From positions 124,001 to 188,000 of the forward strand of contig NZ_FNNE01000006.1 in assembly GCF_900106945.1 (NCBI RefSeq): a stretch of DNA of 64,000 nt, in the 5' to 3' direction. This stretch comes from Marinobacter mobilis (GTDB taxonomy: Bacteria; Pseudomonadota; Gammaproteobacteria; Pseudomonadales; Oleiphilaceae). Positions 1 through 11,535 of this stretch are shown piece by piece (position 1 is the stretch's first letter; every line of letters begins with the position of its first letter). The position numbers and the translations under genes are program-made. The notes under the pieces are model-generated. The model was not told the origin of the DNA and searched no databases. It worked only from the letters and a program-made list of their open reading frames with translations.

Positions 1-369
1 GAGCGACAGGATCTTGCGGTCGAATTTTCCGATGTATCCAGCCAGGCGATTGCCAGTGCCAAAGCGAATGTAAAGGGAGCCTTTCCAGAGGCGGATACCC
101 GTTTCGAGCATGGGGATGGCATTGCCGGAAATGCTGGTGAGTTTGACCTGATCCTGCTGAACCCACCGTTTCATGACGGCGGCGCGGTCGGCGATCACAT
201 TGCCCTTCGGCTTTTCCGGCAGGCCCGTCGTCACCTGTCGCCAGGGGGGCAGCTGCTGGTGGTGGGTAATCGTCACCTGGGGTATCACAAGTCGCTGCGC
301 CGGGATTTTCCCCAGGTCAGGCAACTCGATGCAGACCCCAGGTTTGTGGTGTTTGCCGCCAGTTACTGA
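1..369 (+). CDS. rlmG: 23S rRNA (guanine-N2) methyltransferase RlmG, C-terminal part
   Basis: The last 122 codons of a gene that begins before the window. The fragment carries the class I SAM-methyltransferase motif NPPFHDG (motif IV, which contacts the target base) about 58 residues in, followed by the strand LLVVGNRHLGYHKSLRRDF, which fits the RlmG/RsmC family and RlmG in particular. RlmG makes m2G1835 in 23S rRNA in E. coli. The missing 5' part would hold the N-terminal pseudo-methyltransferase domain and the SAM-binding loop. The stop codon (367-369) overlaps the end of the convergent riboflavin synthase gene. RsmC is the main alternative; the NRHLGY segment favours RlmG. Confidence 0.82.
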   Translation, partial: ERQDLAVEFSDVSSQAIASAKANVKGAFPEADTRFEHGDGIAGNAGEFDLILLNPPFHDGGAVGDHIALRLFRQARRHLSPGGQLLVVGNRHLGYHKSLRRDFPQVRQLDADPRFVVFAASY

Positions 370-977
370 GGCTGTTGACGGTAGCCCAGGCGATCCAGGG
401 TATCCACGATTGCCTGGGTCTGGCTGTCAATTTCAATGTTGACCCGATCTCCTACCGCCGTATCTGAGAAGGTGGTTGCCCTCAGGGTTTCCGGAATCAG
501 GTGTACGTTGAAACAGTTGCCGGTCACTTCGCCAACGGTCAGGCTGGCGCCGTTGATGGCAATGAAACCCTTGCCGAAGACATAGCGGGTCCAGGCGGCT
601 GGCAACTCGAACTGCAAGGTCCGGTTGTTCTCCGGCGTTTCAATGGCCACGCAGGTGGCCGTCGTATGGATGTGGCCGGACAGCAGGTGGCCGCCAATCT
701 CGTCGCCAATTCTGGCGGCCCGCTCGAAATTCACCGCATCACCCGGCTTCAGGGCGCCCAATGTGGTCAGATCCAGGGTTTCCTGCATCGCATCAAACGT
801 CAGGCAGCTGCCTTGTTGGCTGGTTACCGTGAGGCAGGTGCCATTGATGGCCACCGAAGCACCAATGCTGACGTTTTGAAGGTTTTCTTCAGGAAAACGG
901 ATGGTGTAGGTGTTGAGCCCCGGCTGACTGTGAACGGCGTCAATGGTGGCAATACCCTGGACAATGCCTGTGAACAT
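363..977 (-). CDS. ribE: Riboflavin synthase, alpha subunit
   Basis: Encodes 204 residues starting MFTGIVQG, the hallmark N-terminus of riboflavin synthase, which dismutates two 6,7-dimethyl-8-ribityllumazine molecules into riboflavin and a pyrimidine. Two tandem lumazine-binding repeats are visible, each with the NGxxLTV signature (INGTCLTV near residue 45, INGASLTVGEV near 140) and with EIGGHLLSGH between them. The length matches the family. It stands alone, tail to tail with rlmG (7-nt overlap), not in a rib operon. No FMN riboswitch is evident upstream. Called ribC in E. coli and ribE elsewhere. Confidence 0.95.
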   Translation of the reverse strand: MFTGIVQGIATIDAVHSQPGLNTYTIRFPEENLQNVSIGASVAINGTCLTVTSQQGSCLTFDAMQETLDLTTLGALKPGDAVNFERAARIGDEIGGHLLSGHIHTTATCVAIETPENNRTLQFELPAAWTRYVFGKGFIAINGASLTVGEVTGNCFNVHLIPETLRATTFSDTAVGDRVNIEIDSQTQAIVDTLDRLGYRQQPQ

Positions 978-1255
978 GCAAGCTCTCTCTGTAATGGGAC
1001 GCCACCTGCCGGTAACCGTGGGAGGGGCTGAATCGTTGGGATGGGATCAAGGATAGCGGTCAGGATTGCCGGTGCCAAGGGGCGGCGGGCAGGGATGGGT
1101 TCGACTCAAGATATGATCGAGGCAGCCGATAAAGGCATAGATTGAGCTGAATTCCACTTTATCAAGAACTGGCGTCGCGCGTTCAGGGTCGCACGTCATC
1201 ATACGGCAACTGTCGAGAATGGAGCCGGCCTGATGGCTGGGCTGTCTGAAAATCC

Positions 1256-2158
1256 ATGGCTGATATCACTGAAACAGAACAGGAACTGACACCGCCGGCG
1301 GGTACCGCGGTGCTTCGACCGGGGCGCCCGGCCGATCCGGTGGCCAGCGCACCGGGATCCGGTGAGCCGGTACCCGTTCAAAATACAGACGCCGCCGTTG
1401 ATGAGGCCGGGGCGGACATGGCGGCGGTTGCATCCCCGGTTGATGACCGTGTTGAACAGGACGCTGAACCTGAGTCTGAGGCGCCAGAACCCGTCAGCCC
1501 CAGTGCCATTGATGAGCTGTCCGCGGCCAAACGCCAGCAAAAGCTGCGTCTGTTGCTTCGCCAATGCGACAGGGTTTTGCTGCTTGATTTCAACCTGCTG
1601 GCCATGTCGTCCTGGCCGGATAATTATTCCGTCGCAGTCGCCCGGAGGCGCCGTGACCTGTGGCTGTTCAGCGTGACGCTCACGGGGTTGATCTTCCTTA
1701 CCGGCATGACCGGGCTGATTCCCGCCTGGGTGGCTGGTGGTGGCTTTGGCGCCTTTGTCATCATCTTGTTGGCGGGCGTGCCGGTTATTCGCCGCCTGTA
1801 TTCCGGCCACGAAACCTACCTTGAGCTGATCATGCGCCGACAGCGGTTGATGCGTGAAGCCCGCAAACACATTGCCCATCTTGAGGGGGAGGCAGGGCTG
1901 GTCTGGCAGTGTGCGCAAATGGCAGAGTTCAATAGCGCGTTGCGCTCGTCGCGGTTCCAGAAGTTGATCAGTCTTTCCGAACAGCGGGTGTTAGCACGTT
2001 ACTGTGTCAGGCGGCAACATGTGCGGCTGTTTCTGATTTATATGCTGGAATCGGAAAAAGCCTACAGTCGGCTGGAGCAGGCGTTTTTTGACGGTAATCA
2101 GGCGGCTATCGATGCCGGCTGGAACAGCGCAGTGGCAGCGCCGGAGCCCCGCGCTTGA
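1256..2158 (+). CDS. Unknown membrane protein with acidic N-terminal tail
   Basis: Encodes 300 residues that I do not recognise as a named family. The first ~85 residues are rich in Ala, Pro, Glu and Asp and are probably disordered. A hydrophilic stretch follows, then two adjacent hydrophobic segments (about residues 140-180) that would form a membrane hairpin, and a basic, helical C-terminal domain of about 120 residues containing many RxxR motifs. There is no signal peptide; the topology suggests a cytosolic N-tail and C-domain. No strong ribosome binding site precedes the ATG, so the start could lie elsewhere in the tail. Its stop overlaps the -35 box of psrA. Confidence 0.7.
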   Translation: MADITETEQELTPPAGTAVLRPGRPADPVASAPGSGEPVPVQNTDAAVDEAGADMAAVASPVDDRVEQDAEPESEAPEPVSPSAIDELSAAKRQQKLRLLLRQCDRVLLLDFNLLAMSSWPDNYSVAVARRRRDLWLFSVTLTGLIFLTGMTGLIPAWVAGGGFGAFVIILLAGVPVIRRLYSGHETYLELIMRRQRLMREARKHIAHLEGEAGLVWQCAQMAEFNSALRSSRFQKLISLSEQRVLARYCVRRQHVRLFLIYMLESEKAYSRLEQAFFDGNQAAIDAGWNSAVAAPEPRA

Positions 2159-2183
2159 CAAGGGCGCGTCTCAAACGTATGTT
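2155..2183 (+). promoter_or_regulatory. psrA promoter
   Basis: A consensus -35 (TTGACA, 2155-2160) is followed by a 17-base spacer and a -10 of TATGTT (2178-2183). The -35 overlaps the stop codon of the upstream gene. The -10 lies inside the first PsrA-type operator, so a bound repressor would block polymerase directly. Confidence 0.7.
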
Positions 2184-2198
2184 TCAAACAGACGTTTG
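2172..2198. promoter_or_regulatory. Double PsrA-type operator
   Basis: Two adjoining copies of the published PsrA recognition pattern (G/C)AAAC-N2-4-GTTT(G/C): CAAAC-GTAT-GTTTC at 2172-2185 and CAAAC-AGAC-GTTTG at 2185-2198, sharing one base. The first covers the -10 box and the second the expected transcription start. Because the adjacent gene encodes PsrA itself, this predicts negative autoregulation relieved by long-chain fatty acids, as known in Pseudomonas. Confidence 0.85.
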
Positions 2199-2221
2199 CT
2201 AGAGACACCGGAAGAATAAGA

Positions 2222-2893
2222 ATGGCGCAATCCGACACGGTTGACCGCATCCTTGATGCGGCAGAAGAGCTTTTCGCAGAGCGAGGCTTTTCTGAAACCT
2301 CCCTTAGGATGATTACCAGTAAGGCTAAAGTAAATCTGGCGGCCGTCAATTATCATTTTGGCTCAAAAAACGCCCTGATCCAGGCCGTGTTCGCCCGTTT
2401 TCTGACCCCCTTTGCAGAGACGCTTGATGAGGCCTTCGACGAACTTGAGGGCCGCTGCCAAGACACGCCTCCCTCCCTTGATCAGACCTTGTGGGCGCTG
2501 ACCGAAAGTGCCGTCAGGATGCCTCAGCGCAATGAAAAGGGCATTTCTATCTTTATGCGCCTGCTTGGCCTGGCCTATACCCAGTCCCAGGGCCACCTGC
2601 GCAAGTTCCTGGAAGCGGAGTACAGCGATCCGTTTGGCCGCTTCATGAAGTTGCTCAAGGATGCGACGCCTGATCTTTCCGCGGTGGACAGATACTGGCG
2701 CATTCAGTTCATGCTTGGTGCGACCGCGTTTACCATGTCCAGCAGTGATGCCCTGCGCGAGATTCTCGAAAACAAGCTGGGGGTCGAAACCTCGGTGGAA
2801 GAGATCGCCGCCCGTCTTGTGCCGTTCCTTTCGGCGGGCTTGCAGGCGGAGAATATTGTACTTCCGCCCATGAGAGACGCGACATTTGCCTGA
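2222..2893 (+). CDS. psrA: TetR-family fatty-acid-responsive regulator PsrA
   Basis: Encodes 223 residues with an N-terminal TetR helix-turn-helix (about residues 8-55, including AAEELFAERGF and VNYHFGSK). The stretch running from the start through FGSKNALIQAVF is typical of PsrA rather than a generic TetR protein. In Pseudomonas, PsrA represses beta-oxidation genes and itself, activates rpoS, and is released by long-chain fatty acyl ligands. The C-terminal helical domain would bind the ligand. A GGAAG ribosome binding site lies about 8 bases before the ATG. Two matching operator copies lie directly upstream, which strongly supports the name. Confidence 0.92.
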   Translation: MAQSDTVDRILDAAEELFAERGFSETSLRMITSKAKVNLAAVNYHFGSKNALIQAVFARFLTPFAETLDEAFDELEGRCQDTPPSLDQTLWALTESAVRMPQRNEKGISIFMRLLGLAYTQSQGHLRKFLEAEYSDPFGRFMKLLKDATPDLSAVDRYWRIQFMLGATAFTMSSSDALREILENKLGVETSVEEIAARLVPFLSAGLQAENIVLPPMRDATFA

Positions 2894-2912
2894 TTCCACC
2901 CGGGTCGGTTAC

Positions 2913-2947
2913 GCTCACTGATCTTTTCCGCAGAAAACCCAGTGAGC
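2913..2947 (+). promoter_or_regulatory. Hairpin just before the L,D-transpeptidase start
   Basis: A perfect 8-bp inverted repeat, GCTCACTG (2913-2920) and CAGTGAGC (2940-2947), with a 19-nt loop, lies between psrA and the next gene and ends 7 nt before its GTG start. It has no U-tract, so it is a poor terminator. It may limit translation initiation of the downstream gene or trim psrA mRNA. Confidence 0.45.
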
Positions 2948-2954
2948 AAGTGCC

Positions 2955-3455
2955 GTGGCCCCGGATTCCTGTACCCGTCCCCGCATCGATATTGATCTTT
3001 CCCGTCAGACCCTGAGCCTCTACCTGACTGACGAATTGCAGCCCAGAGTTTATTCGGTTTCTACCGCCCTCAACGGCCCCGGCGAGCAGCAGAATTCAGG
3101 CTGCACCCCGCGGGGGCGTCACTACATTCGTGCCTGTATCGGCGCGGGGCAGCCCCGCGACGCGGTGTTTGTTGGCCGCCGCCCGACCGGTGAGGTCTAT
3201 TCTGCGGATCTGGCCCGGGCGTTTCCTGGCCGTGACTGGATCCTGACACGCATCTTGTGGCTGTGCGGGCGGGAATGGGGGCTTAATCGTGGTCCCGGGG
3301 TCGATAGTTTTCGTCGCTTCATATACATTCACGGCACGCCGGACAGCGAACCCATGGGCACCCCCCGTTCCCATGGCTGCGTCAGGATGAGGAACCGGGA
3401 TTTGCTGGAGTTGTTTGATCTGGTGAAGCCGGGAACCGACGTGGTAATTCGTTGA
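2955..3455 (+). CDS. L,D-transpeptidase (YkuD domain)
   Basis: Encodes 166 residues, essentially a single YkuD domain. The catalytic signature is present: a conserved His in IHGTPD, then SHGCVRM with the nucleophilic Cys at about residue 142. Such enzymes form 3-3 peptidoglycan cross-links or attach lipoproteins through meso-diaminopimelate. No signal peptide or membrane anchor is visible in this frame, which is odd for a periplasmic enzyme. The short cytosolic-looking form is common in pseudomonads, and either the start is wrong or export is non-classical. The GTG start has only a weak ribosome binding site and sits just after a hairpin. Confidence 0.85.
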   Translation: MAPDSCTRPRIDIDLSRQTLSLYLTDELQPRVYSVSTALNGPGEQQNSGCTPRGRHYIRACIGAGQPRDAVFVGRRPTGEVYSADLARAFPGRDWILTRILWLCGREWGLNRGPGVDSFRRFIYIHGTPDSEPMGTPRSHGCVRMRNRDLLELFDLVKPGTDVVIR

Positions 3456-3501
3456 TTGCAAACTGGCTATTCCATGATTGGCTGACTGGACGAGGAATGA
3501 C

Positions 3502-6117
<2,616 letters not shown>

Positions 6118-6157
6118 AGGGTGTCTCCGCAGTCGTGGAAAGTGGGTTCGGCGTCGT

Positions 6158-9100
6158 CTACGCGGGTGACAACTGGCCGAGCATGTCCGAAATGCCAGTG
6201 AGTTTACCATCGGTTGTGGCATCGTTCAGCCGGAAAGCGAAGATGTTGGCGCCTTCGAGCTTGTGACGGTCTGGGGCCTGCTGCACCTTCTTGATCAGCA
6301 CCAGCGGGTCGACCGGAGTGTTGCCGGCAAACTCCAGCCGGGTCCATTCCTTGCCGGCGTCGATCTTGGTGATCCCGAGGGCTTCCGCTTTGAGGCGAAG
6401 TTCGGTCTGGCGCACCAGGTTCTTGGCCGGGTTCGGCAGCAGCCCGAAGCGGTCGATCATTTCCACCTGCAGCTCTTTCAGGGCTTCGCCTGAGTTAACG
6501 CTGGCAATGCGTTTATAAAGCATCAGGCGATTATGCACATCGGGCAGGTAGTCATCCGGTATCAGTGCCGGAATCCGGAGATTGATCTCGGTGCCGTGGC
6601 TGAGCGGAAGCTCAGCGTTCGGAGTGCGGCCTTCACGGATGGCCTTGACCGCTTCGTCCAGCAGTTGCATGTAGAGGGTGAAGCCGATGCTCTCGATCTG
6701 TCCGCTCTGTTCTTCGCCCAGCAGCTCTCCTGCGCCACGGATTTCCAGGTCGTGGGTCGCCAGCATGAAACCTGCGCCCAGGTCCTGGGCTTCCGAAATG
6801 GCCTCCAGGCGCTTGCGGGCATCTGTGCTGATCGCCTTGGGCGGAGGTGTCAGCAGGTAGGCGTAGGCCTGGTGATGAGAACGTCCGACCCGGCCACGCA
6901 GCTGGTGCAGCTGGGCCAGACCGAATTTGTCGGCACGTTCGATGATGATGGTGTTCGCGCTTGGTATGTCGATGCCGGTTTCGATGATGGTGGTGCAGAC
7001 CAGAACGTTGAAACGCTTGTGGTAGAAGTCGGACATGATCTGCTCCAGTTCCCGCTCACGCATTTGCCCGTGGGCTACACCCACCCGGGCCTCGGGAATG
7101 AGTTGGCGCAGGTCTTCGGCGGTCTTCTGGATGGTGCTGACTTCGTTGTGAAGAAAGTAGACCTGGCCGCCCCGGAGAATCTCCCGAAGCACCGCTTCCT
7201 TCACCATGGCGTTGTCGCGTTGGCGCACGAAAGTCTTGACCGACAATCGCCGTGAAGGTGGTGTGGCGATGATGGATAGGTCGCGCAGGTGCCCCATGGC
7301 CATGTTGAGGGTTCGCGGTATCGGCGTGGCGGTCAGGTTGAGCATGTCCACTTCGGCGCGCAGAGATTTCAGTCGTTCCTTCTGCTGGACGCCAAAGCGG
7401 TGTTCCTCATCAATAATCACCAGACCGAGATTCTTGAAGCGGATGTCACCCTGGAGCAGCTTGTGGGTGCCGATGACAATATCGGCACGACCTTCTTCCA
7501 GCGCTTCGAGGGCCTTGGAGGTCTGGCTGCCACTGCGGAAACGGCTGAGCAGTTCAACCTGCACCGGCGTATCGGCAAAGCGATCGCGGAAGGATTCATA
7601 GTGCTGCTGGGCCAACAGGGTTGTCGGTACCAGCACGGCGACCTGTTTGCCGGAGTAGGTGGCAAGGAATGCTGCCCGCATGGCCACTTCGGTCTTGCCG
7701 AACCCGACATCCCCACAGACCAGGCGATCCATGGGGCGTTCACTGGTCATATCCGCAATGACGGCTTCTATCGCAGCCTGCTGGTCGGGGGTTTCTTCGA
7801 ACGGGAAGCCAGCCGCAAAGTTGCGATAGGCCTCATCGGGGTGCTCAAAGGAATAGCCCTGGCGAGCTTCGCGGCGGGCATAGACATCCAGCAGCTCTGC
7901 TGCGGTGTCGCGGATCTTTTCGAGAGCCTTTTGCTTTGACTGGCTCCAGCGTTCATTGCCAAGCTTGTGCAGAGGTGCGTGGTCGGTGTCGGCGCCGCTG
8001 TAGCGGGAGATCAGATGCAGGTTGGAGACCGGAACGTACAGTTTGGAGCCACCAGCATATTCCAGGGTCAGGAATTCGGCCGCGTCGTCGTCAACGTTGA
8101 GGGTCTGAAGTCCCTGGTAGCGGCCGACGCCATGGTCAATGTGGACCACCGGGGCGCCGACCCTCAGTTCCGACAGGTCTCGGTAGCCCGAGTCGTCCAC
8201 CTCCGTTGGTTTTTCACGGCGCCGGCGCTGCAGTACCCGTTCTCCGAACAGGGCCGACTCGGTGACCAGGGCGAGGCTGTGATCGCTCAGGATCAGGCCA
8301 TCCTCCATTGGAGCGATGGTGATGGCCAGGGTGCAGTCCGGTGACGTGAGGAACTGCTGCCAGTCGTCGATGGTGGTCGGCCTGAGGTTGTTTTCGCCCA
8401 GGCTGTCGATCAGGGCTTCACGGCGCCCGGAGGACTCGGCACAGATCAATACCCGGCCATGAAACTGCTGGATGAACTGTTGTAGGCGGGCCGCAGGCTG
8501 GGCGCTGCGGCCGTCCATGGAAACGTCCGGCAATGCCTCGGCGGCGCAGGTAACGGCGCCGGCCACACCGGTGTCGGGCAATGCCGTGGTGGGGGTGACC
8601 CGGGGGTAGGCCTTCAGGGCCGAAAACATCTCTTCGTTGCGCAGGAACAGGTTGGCTGGCGGAAGAATCGGACGCAGACGGTCGTGGCGACGTTCTTCGT
8701 AGCGGGCCTGTGTGTCGGACTGGAACTGCTCCAGGGCCTCGTTCAGTTCTGGAGAAGTAAAGACCCGGGTGTCGGCTGGCAGGTAGTCGAACAGGGTTGC
8801 GGTCTGATCGAAAAACAGCGGCAGATAGTATTCGATACCGGGTGGGGTAATGCCCTGAATGATGTCCTGATAAATGGGCGCATCCTTGTCGGCATGGGGG
8901 AACTGCTCAAACCAGCGGCTGCGAAACGCGGAGCGGGATGTCTTGTCCCAGGGGAATTCATTGGCAGGCAGCAGTTCGATGCGCTCGATTCGATCGATGG
9001 AGCGCTGGGTCTCCGGGTCGAAAGTGCGCAGGGTTTCGATCTCGTTATCGAACAGATCGATCCGGTAGGGCAGGGATGATCCCATCGGGTAAATATCGAG

Positions 9101-9676
9101 AATGGCGCCGCGGATGGCGTATTCGCCGTGCTCGTAAACGTTTTCCGCATGACGGTAGCCAGCGGCTTCCAGTTGCAGGCGCCAGCTGTCGATATCAAGG
9201 GTCTGGCCAACCTCCAGTAACAGGGTGTTGCCTTGCAGGTAATTGGCCGGTGCCAGCCGGTGCATCAATGTCCGGGACGGAACGACCAGAATGCCGCGAC
9301 GGGTGGACGGCAGCCGATGCAGGGTGCGAATGCGCCGTGAGGTGATGTCCTGATGCGGCGAGAACTGGTCGTAGGGCAGGGTTTCCCAGTCCGGCAGCGA
9401 CAACAGCTCAAGGCCATCGGGCGTGATCGCGGGTTGGTCCTCATCAGCAGGCAAGCCAAGAAAGAAACGAATGCCCTGCTCAAGCAACAGTGCCTCACTG
9501 GTGCTGCGGGTGATCACCAGGGTCAGGCTGCCATGCTCTCTGGCACTTTCGCAGACCGCCAGTGCCGACCGGCTTCCGCTCAATCCGTGCCAGACCCGAT
9601 GGTCGGCGGGCCGGACCGGAAACTCCGGAGCCAATAGTCGGATGCTGTGCCTGTTAACTTGCGCGCCGTCAGTCAT
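6158..9676 (-). CDS. mfd: Transcription-repair coupling factor Mfd
   Basis: Encodes 1172 residues, close to E. coli Mfd (1148). Order: UvrB-homology modules at the N-terminus, the RNA polymerase-interacting domain (around residues 500-580, with VVHIDHGVGRYQGL), the SF2 translocase with Walker A GDVGFGKTE and Walker B DEEHRFG plus helicase motifs NLTATPIPRTL and GRVGRS, and the C-terminal TRCF domain. It removes RNA polymerase stalled at lesions and recruits UvrA. I chose the ATG at 9676 (MTDGAQV); longer in-frame starts up to 9814 add an unrelated Pro/Ser/Arg-rich tail. Transcribed with csiV, divergent from gap. Confidence 0.96.
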   Translation of the reverse strand: MTDGAQVNRHSIRLLAPEFPVRPADHRVWHGLSGSRSALAVCESAREHGSLTLVITRSTSEALLLEQGIRFFLGLPADEDQPAITPDGLELLSLPDWETLPYDQFSPHQDITSRRIRTLHRLPSTRRGILVVPSRTLMHRLAPANYLQGNTLLLEVGQTLDIDSWRLQLEAAGYRHAENVYEHGEYAIRGAILDIYPMGSSLPYRIDLFDNEIETLRTFDPETQRSIDRIERIELLPANEFPWDKTSRSAFRSRWFEQFPHADKDAPIYQDIIQGITPPGIEYYLPLFFDQTATLFDYLPADTRVFTSPELNEALEQFQSDTQARYEERRHDRLRPILPPANLFLRNEEMFSALKAYPRVTPTTALPDTGVAGAVTCAAEALPDVSMDGRSAQPAARLQQFIQQFHGRVLICAESSGRREALIDSLGENNLRPTTIDDWQQFLTSPDCTLAITIAPMEDGLILSDHSLALVTESALFGERVLQRRRREKPTEVDDSGYRDLSELRVGAPVVHIDHGVGRYQGLQTLNVDDDAAEFLTLEYAGGSKLYVPVSNLHLISRYSGADTDHAPLHKLGNERWSQSKQKALEKIRDTAAELLDVYARREARQGYSFEHPDEAYRNFAAGFPFEETPDQQAAIEAVIADMTSERPMDRLVCGDVGFGKTEVAMRAAFLATYSGKQVAVLVPTTLLAQQHYESFRDRFADTPVQVELLSRFRSGSQTSKALEALEEGRADIVIGTHKLLQGDIRFKNLGLVIIDEEHRFGVQQKERLKSLRAEVDMLNLTATPIPRTLNMAMGHLRDLSIIATPPSRRLSVKTFVRQRDNAMVKEAVLREILRGGQVYFLHNEVSTIQKTAEDLRQLIPEARVGVAHGQMRERELEQIMSDFYHKRFNVLVCTTIIETGIDIPSANTIIIERADKFGLAQLHQLRGRVGRSHHQAYAYLLTPPPKAISTDARKRLEAISEAQDLGAGFMLATHDLEIRGAGELLGEEQSGQIESIGFTLYMQLLDEAVKAIREGRTPNAELPLSHGTEINLRIPALIPDDYLPDVHNRLMLYKRIASVNSGEALKELQVEMIDRFGLLPNPAKNLVRQTELRLKAEALGITKIDAGKEWTRLEFAGNTPVDPLVLIKKVQQAPDRHKLEGANIFAFRLNDATTDGKLTGISDMLGQLSPA

Positions 9677-9774
9677 GGGTCGCCGGTTACTCCTATCAGG
9701 GCTGAATCGTGGTTGGGGCTGCGCCATTCTACCGGCGGTCGGTGACGCTGTCATGGCAGTTGGGGCGGAGTTAT

Positions 9775-9803
9775 TTGCGCTCGGTCCGAATCCATTGGAT
9801 AAT
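9775..9803 (+). promoter_or_regulatory. Candidate promoter for the GAPDH gene
   Basis: TTGCGC (9775-9780), a 17-base spacer, then GATAAT (9798-9803; 5 of 6 matches). It would give a leader of about 115 bases. The weak -35 makes this tentative. Confidence 0.4.
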
Positions 9804-9925
9804 ATGCGACCCATTTTCCCGGGAGTCTCTGACTAACGCCTGAACAGCTCGTGCGCCACAGGGCATCGTGGTGGCGATTCAGGAACGGTTCAGAGGGACC
9901 CAGTGCTAACTGCAGAGGTTGAAGC

Positions 9926-11398
9926 GTGAGTCACGAACAGATTAACCAGCACCTGTCTAACTGGACGGAAAGAGAGTCGACCGCTGAGGCGATGATTCCG
10001 TTGATTGGCCGCCTTTACCGTAAAAACAACGTGGTGACTTCCGTTTACGGTCGCTCCATCATCAATCAGTCAGTCATCGGTATTCTTCGCGCCCACCGCT
10101 ACGTTCGTCAGGTTGAAGAAAACGAGCTGTCTGTTCACGACACTCTGCCGCTGCTTGAAGCCATGGATAAGCTGGAGTTGGGCAGTGCCCACGTGGATAT
10201 CGGCAAACTGGCGGTCAAGTACAAGGCCGGGCAGGGCTCCGTCTCTGTAGAAGATTTCCTCAAGCAGGAAATCGGTCCGGTTGTGGGCCAGTACAGTGCT
10301 CAGTCCGAAGAAAATGCCGGTAATGGCACCAAGGACGTTGTCCTCTATGGTTTCGGTCGTATCGGTCGTCTGCTTGCCCGGATCATGATCGAGAAGGCCG
10401 GTGGCGGTACTAACCTGCGTCTGCGTGCGATTGTTGTGCGTCAGGGTGGTGCCGAGAATGATCTCGAGAAGCGTGCCAGCCTGCTGCGTCGTGACTCTGT
10501 GCATGGTCCCTTCAATGGCACCATCACCGTTGATGAGGAAAACTCGGCCATCGTTGCCAACGGTAACTTCATCAAGGTGATCTACTCCAATGGTCCGGAT
10601 CAGGTGGACTACACCGATTACGGCATCGACAACGCGATCGTTATCGACAACACCGGTAAGTGGCGTGATGAGGAAGGTCTGGGGCTGCATCTCAAGTCCA
10701 AGGGTGTCAGCCGTGTTATCCTGACTGCGCCTGGCAAGGGTGACATCAAGAACATTGTTTACGGTATCAACAACGATTGGATCACCGACGAAGACAAGAT
10801 TCTGTCTGCGGCTTCCTGCACGACCAACGCCATTACGCCGGTCCTGAAGGCGATCAATGATGAATTTGGTATTGAGGATGGTCACGTTGAGACTGTTCAC
10901 TCCTACACCAACGACCAGAATCTGATCGATAACTACCACAAGGGTAGCCGTCGTGGTCGCAGTGCTCCGCTGAACATGGTTATCACTGAAACCGGTGCTG
11001 CCAAGGCGGTTGCCAAGGCGCTGCCGGAGCTCAAGGGTAAGCTGTCCGGTAACGCTATCCGGGTGCCGACTCCGAACGTATCCATGGCCATTCTCAACCT
11101 GAACCTTCATAAAGATGTGACGGTTGAGGGTGTTAACGACTACCTGCGGGAAATGGCGCTGCACTCAGAGTTGCAGAAGCAGATCGACTTTGTGAACTCG
11201 CCGGAAGTGGTCTCCACCGACTTTGTAGGCTCCCGTCATGCCGGTATCGTCGACGCTCAGGCTACCATCACCAATGGCAAGCGTCTGATCCTCTACGTAT
11301 GGTACGACAACGAGTTTGGTTACAGTGCCCAGGTTGTTCGCGTGGTCAATCAGATGGCTGGCGTGACTTACCCGATTTTCCCGAAGCGTGCTCGCTAA
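9926..11398 (+). CDS. gap: Glyceraldehyde-3-phosphate dehydrogenase, long form
   Basis: Encodes 490 residues, about 150 more than classical GAPDH. The first ~130 residues are an extra helical domain. The dinucleotide-binding core then begins at LYGFGRIGRLLARIM, and the catalytic Cys sits in SAASCTTNAITP (Cys298). YDNEFGYSAQVVR closes the catalytic domain. The enzyme interconverts glyceraldehyde-3-phosphate and 1,3-bisphosphoglycerate; this long class is found in pseudomonads next to mfd and nqr, and a gluconeogenic role is likely but inferred. GTG start with AGAGG 6 nt upstream. A strong terminator follows the stop. Confidence 0.9.
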   Translation: MSHEQINQHLSNWTERESTAEAMIPLIGRLYRKNNVVTSVYGRSIINQSVIGILRAHRYVRQVEENELSVHDTLPLLEAMDKLELGSAHVDIGKLAVKYKAGQGSVSVEDFLKQEIGPVVGQYSAQSEENAGNGTKDVVLYGFGRIGRLLARIMIEKAGGGTNLRLRAIVVRQGGAENDLEKRASLLRRDSVHGPFNGTITVDEENSAIVANGNFIKVIYSNGPDQVDYTDYGIDNAIVIDNTGKWRDEEGLGLHLKSKGVSRVILTAPGKGDIKNIVYGINNDWITDEDKILSAASCTTNAITPVLKAINDEFGIEDGHVETVHSYTNDQNLIDNYHKGSRRGRSAPLNMVITETGAAKAVAKALPELKGKLSGNAIRVPTPNVSMAILNLNLHKDVTVEGVNDYLREMALHSELQKQIDFVNSPEVVSTDFVGSRHAGIVDAQATITNGKRLILYVWYDNEFGYSAQVVRVVNQMAGVTYPIFPKRAR

Positions 11399-11437
11399 GG
11401 GGCAGTTGAGCCTGAATTGACAGCGTTTGCTGTTATC

Positions 11438-11480
11438 AAAGAACCCCCGGCAATAAGGTGTTGTCGGGGGTTCTTTGTTT
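11438..11480 (+). terminator. Rho-independent terminator after gap
   Basis: A perfect 12-bp stem, AAAGAACCCCCG (11438-11449) with CGGGGGTTCTTT (11465-11476), a 15-nt loop, and a short T-rich tail (GTTTT). It separates gap from the nqr operon. Confidence 0.9.
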
Positions 11481-11535
11481 TAGGGATAAGGCTCAAGGTT
11501 GACACCAATTAGGCGCAAAGTCGGAGAGGTTGCGG

